A DNA stretch of 29,143 bases from JAYSSF01 sp043772005 (GTDB lineage: Bacteria > Patescibacteriota > Gracilibacteria > Absconditabacterales > Absconditicoccaceae): positions 1-29,143 of the forward strand of contig JAYVGP010000011.1 of the NCBI GenBank assembly GCA_043772005.1, written 5' to 3'. Below, piece by piece: positions 27,201 to 29,143 of this stretch. Every line of letters begins with the position of its first letter. The first letter of the stretch is position 1. Under the pieces are notes generated by a model. It was given only the letters and a program-made list of their open reading frames with translations, was not told the origin of the DNA and made no database searches. Position numbers and translations under genes: made by a program.

Positions 27201-29143
27201 AGATACGAATATTTACATTATCACAGTTATCTTGAATCCACGGTATCGTAAGGTCAGAAGAATATCTTGGTCTTGCACATGATCTATAGGTATAAGTTTG
27301 TCAAGTTACAGCTGATGGTTGAATCCTATAACTTACTTGTACCTCACAGACAGCTCATGGTTGTAGATTAGCTCCACCATCAGATCATCTACCAATAGAT
27401 ACAAGCTGTCACTTGGGTAATACTTTTTTATAAGCTCATTGATAATTATTTTGTCATTGAGTATCTAGGTCAGTAGCCAATGGAGGATAAATAATTCATG
27501 GATAAATTGACTGATCTATAACAGGTCATCAACCATTATTAGACCAAGTAATCAATGATTTATTAAGAAACGTAAGATCACAAGCAGCTCAATTTGATGG
27601 GTTGGTACAAGCACAATTAACGGAATCAGTGCCAGGATAATATGGCGATCCACATCAGTCTACATTTCCTGTTGAAAGTAACCATGCTAATGCATGTCAT
27701 GTAGGAGCTCTAGGTGCACCCCGTATCTCTGAATCACAATTACCAGAGAATATCATACTATTGGGTATTACCTGAAGTCCCGTAAGAACATGAGTTCGAA
27801 CTACAGTTTGATCAAGTGCTTGATATCAAATATTTTTGAGAAGATAATTAACCTGTATTGTATCTCAGATACTATATCCAAGTTGAGGATTTACAATGTT
27901 TGTTTGAAGTGATAAATTTGCAGGCACTCATGATAATCTTGTCCTCACATACGTATCCATCTCTGGCATCGTAATAGTAAACGACGTACCAGACAAACTA
28001 GTCCAACCTCCAGTAATAGGTCAAGGTATCGCTGGACTTCTCATAGCGCTTATGACACTATCCCATGACCATGGTATTGATGGTAATCATGCAGAGTTGA
28101 CTGAACTTCCATTATTTAAATCACTTGCTCATACATAGTGGTAAGGTGCACTAGCGGAAGGGGCATATCATGATGGAGGATAAACAACAACTGTATATGT
28201 AGAACCACCTAGTAATGTTGCAGTATACGAACCTCTAGCATTAAATGGATTAGCCCCATTATACCAGTCATAATACGAAGGTTGATTTACATCTGTAATA
28301 GTACGTCATGAATACAACAATACTCAGCCACTTAAAATATTAACTAAAACATTACCTAATCAGTCATCATTTCATCAGATACCATTATTTTCTTTATCAT
28401 AAAATGCATTAATACTAAATCTATAAGGCTTAGGACAGTTACCTCCTGGATAACTACAGTAAAAATAATAGTAACCATATGCCTTACTCTGACCCATTGT
28501 AACACGCAAACCACTATTGACTAACGTTGACCAGCCAAAACTACCTCATTCTAAAGTTGACTGATGAGTAAGTCCATATGTTACAGCGCCTGAAGATGGT
28601 CATCTGAGCAATACCCATCATGCAGGAAACAATGATCCTGTACTATTCGGAAACATTGTCATAAATGAGTGATATGATGATCCTGGAGTAAGATGCTGGA
28701 ATCACAATACATCAATTAATCTTGGATTTGGCTTATATCCATTTGCTTCATATTGATTTGTAGTATTGTTGTATGTGTACTCAGTCTGTTGAATCAAAGA
28801 GCCAGAATTTTCCCTAAGTCAGATATAAAGATCATCATATTGATCTCGATTCTTCCACTTACCACTTTGAGTCTCAGCACCAACAAATACCGACCCACCA
28901 GATTGTGGTGGCCAATATCATCAGAACGGAAGATTAACTGGCAAAATATCTGTACACAATTGAGCAGCAGCAGCACCAGTCAGATTACACAGATAGACAC
29001 GACTAACCAAATTTGGCTCTGCACCACATTTATTATTACTACACACATACCCATCACGATTACCATCACTACCAAAGGCCGCCCCACCTGGTCGTCCACT
29101 CCAATCATCACAACGCTTAACAGTAGTCTGTGTACCACAGTTA
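24298..29143 (-). CDS. Giant multidomain cysteine-rich surface protein (5' end outside the window)
   Basis: A frame open from the window edge to TAA 24298-24300 gives at least 1614 residues with dozens of TGA codons; no TAA or TAG was met when reading through. Parts in N-to-C order: a Cys-containing region near the edge; a SdrD-B-like segment INAFYDKENNGIGGNDDGLG (around 28360-28425) followed by SYTATLLGGSTYTVVVYPPSG; a DUF11-like repeat with VNYLLKNIGYQALDQTVVRT (around 27830-27890); several Cys-rich stretches with CxxxC and CxC pairs; ICGNGVQELNEECDAG (around 25976-26033), close to DUF4215-type repeats; and a C-terminal domain with VFGDLTTKNIMLITNQ and RSVIENWYNGSGSV, ending SPPPGATELFESLSVVK. 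These are adhesin and cell-wall protein modules. There is no LPXTG or C-terminal membrane anchor. Likely an exported attachment or sheath protein. Confidence 0.8.

Noticed and set aside
28794..28976. A 60-codon - strand frame near the right end
   Set aside because: It is in a different frame from the giant surface protein, which is open across it.

Overview
The window reads sensibly only if UGA encodes glycine (genetic code 25). In nearly every gene in-frame TGA codons fall where the protein family has an invariant glycine (NusG, DnaN, Ung, RsuA, MsrA, MsrB, ALDH, FolC), while every inferred stop is TAA or TAG. This points to a Candidate Phyla Radiation bacterium of the Absconditabacteria (SR1) / Gracilibacteria (BD1-5, GN02) group. 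The sequence alone does not tell me which. Standard-code gene calling would break most of these genes into fragments.

Left part (1-4970): end of an unknown gene, then secE-nusG, a lipoprotein gene with an apparent frameshift, a PAP2 phosphatase, a small coiled protein and dnaN, all on +. A symmetrical terminator separates dnaN from ung on -. Two small - strand genes follow, an HTH-like protein and a small membrane protein, each with its own near-consensus promoter.

Efflux block (4975-10568, -): an AbrB-type regulator with a promoter and overlapping palindrome, a lipoprotein membrane-fusion protein and a full-length RND permease form one operon. Divergent from it lies an RsuA-family pseudouridine synthase (+).

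Redox and metabolism block (11617-17122, +): one 711-residue polypeptide fuses a CcdA-type membrane electron carrier, a thioredoxin-like domain, MsrA and MsrB, so it looks like a self-contained system for repairing oxidised methionine outside the membrane. An aldehyde dehydrogenase and a FAD-dependent amine-oxidase-type protein follow, separated by a run of hairpins and a small - strand membrane protein.

Right part: a - strand operon of a glutamine-amidotransferase-like protein, FolC and a tyrosine recombinase; a large unrecognised membrane protein (+); then - strand genes for a secreted HExxH metallopeptidase, a VirB2/TrbC-like pilin-type protein, a WecG/TagA/CpsF glycosyltransferase and the last 1614 residues of a giant, cysteine-rich, multidomain surface protein that runs off the window. 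The right end is therefore a cell-surface region, plausible for a lineage expected to live attached to other cells. No tRNA, rRNA, CRISPR array or insertion sequence was seen, and no gene-free stretch exceeds 300 bases.
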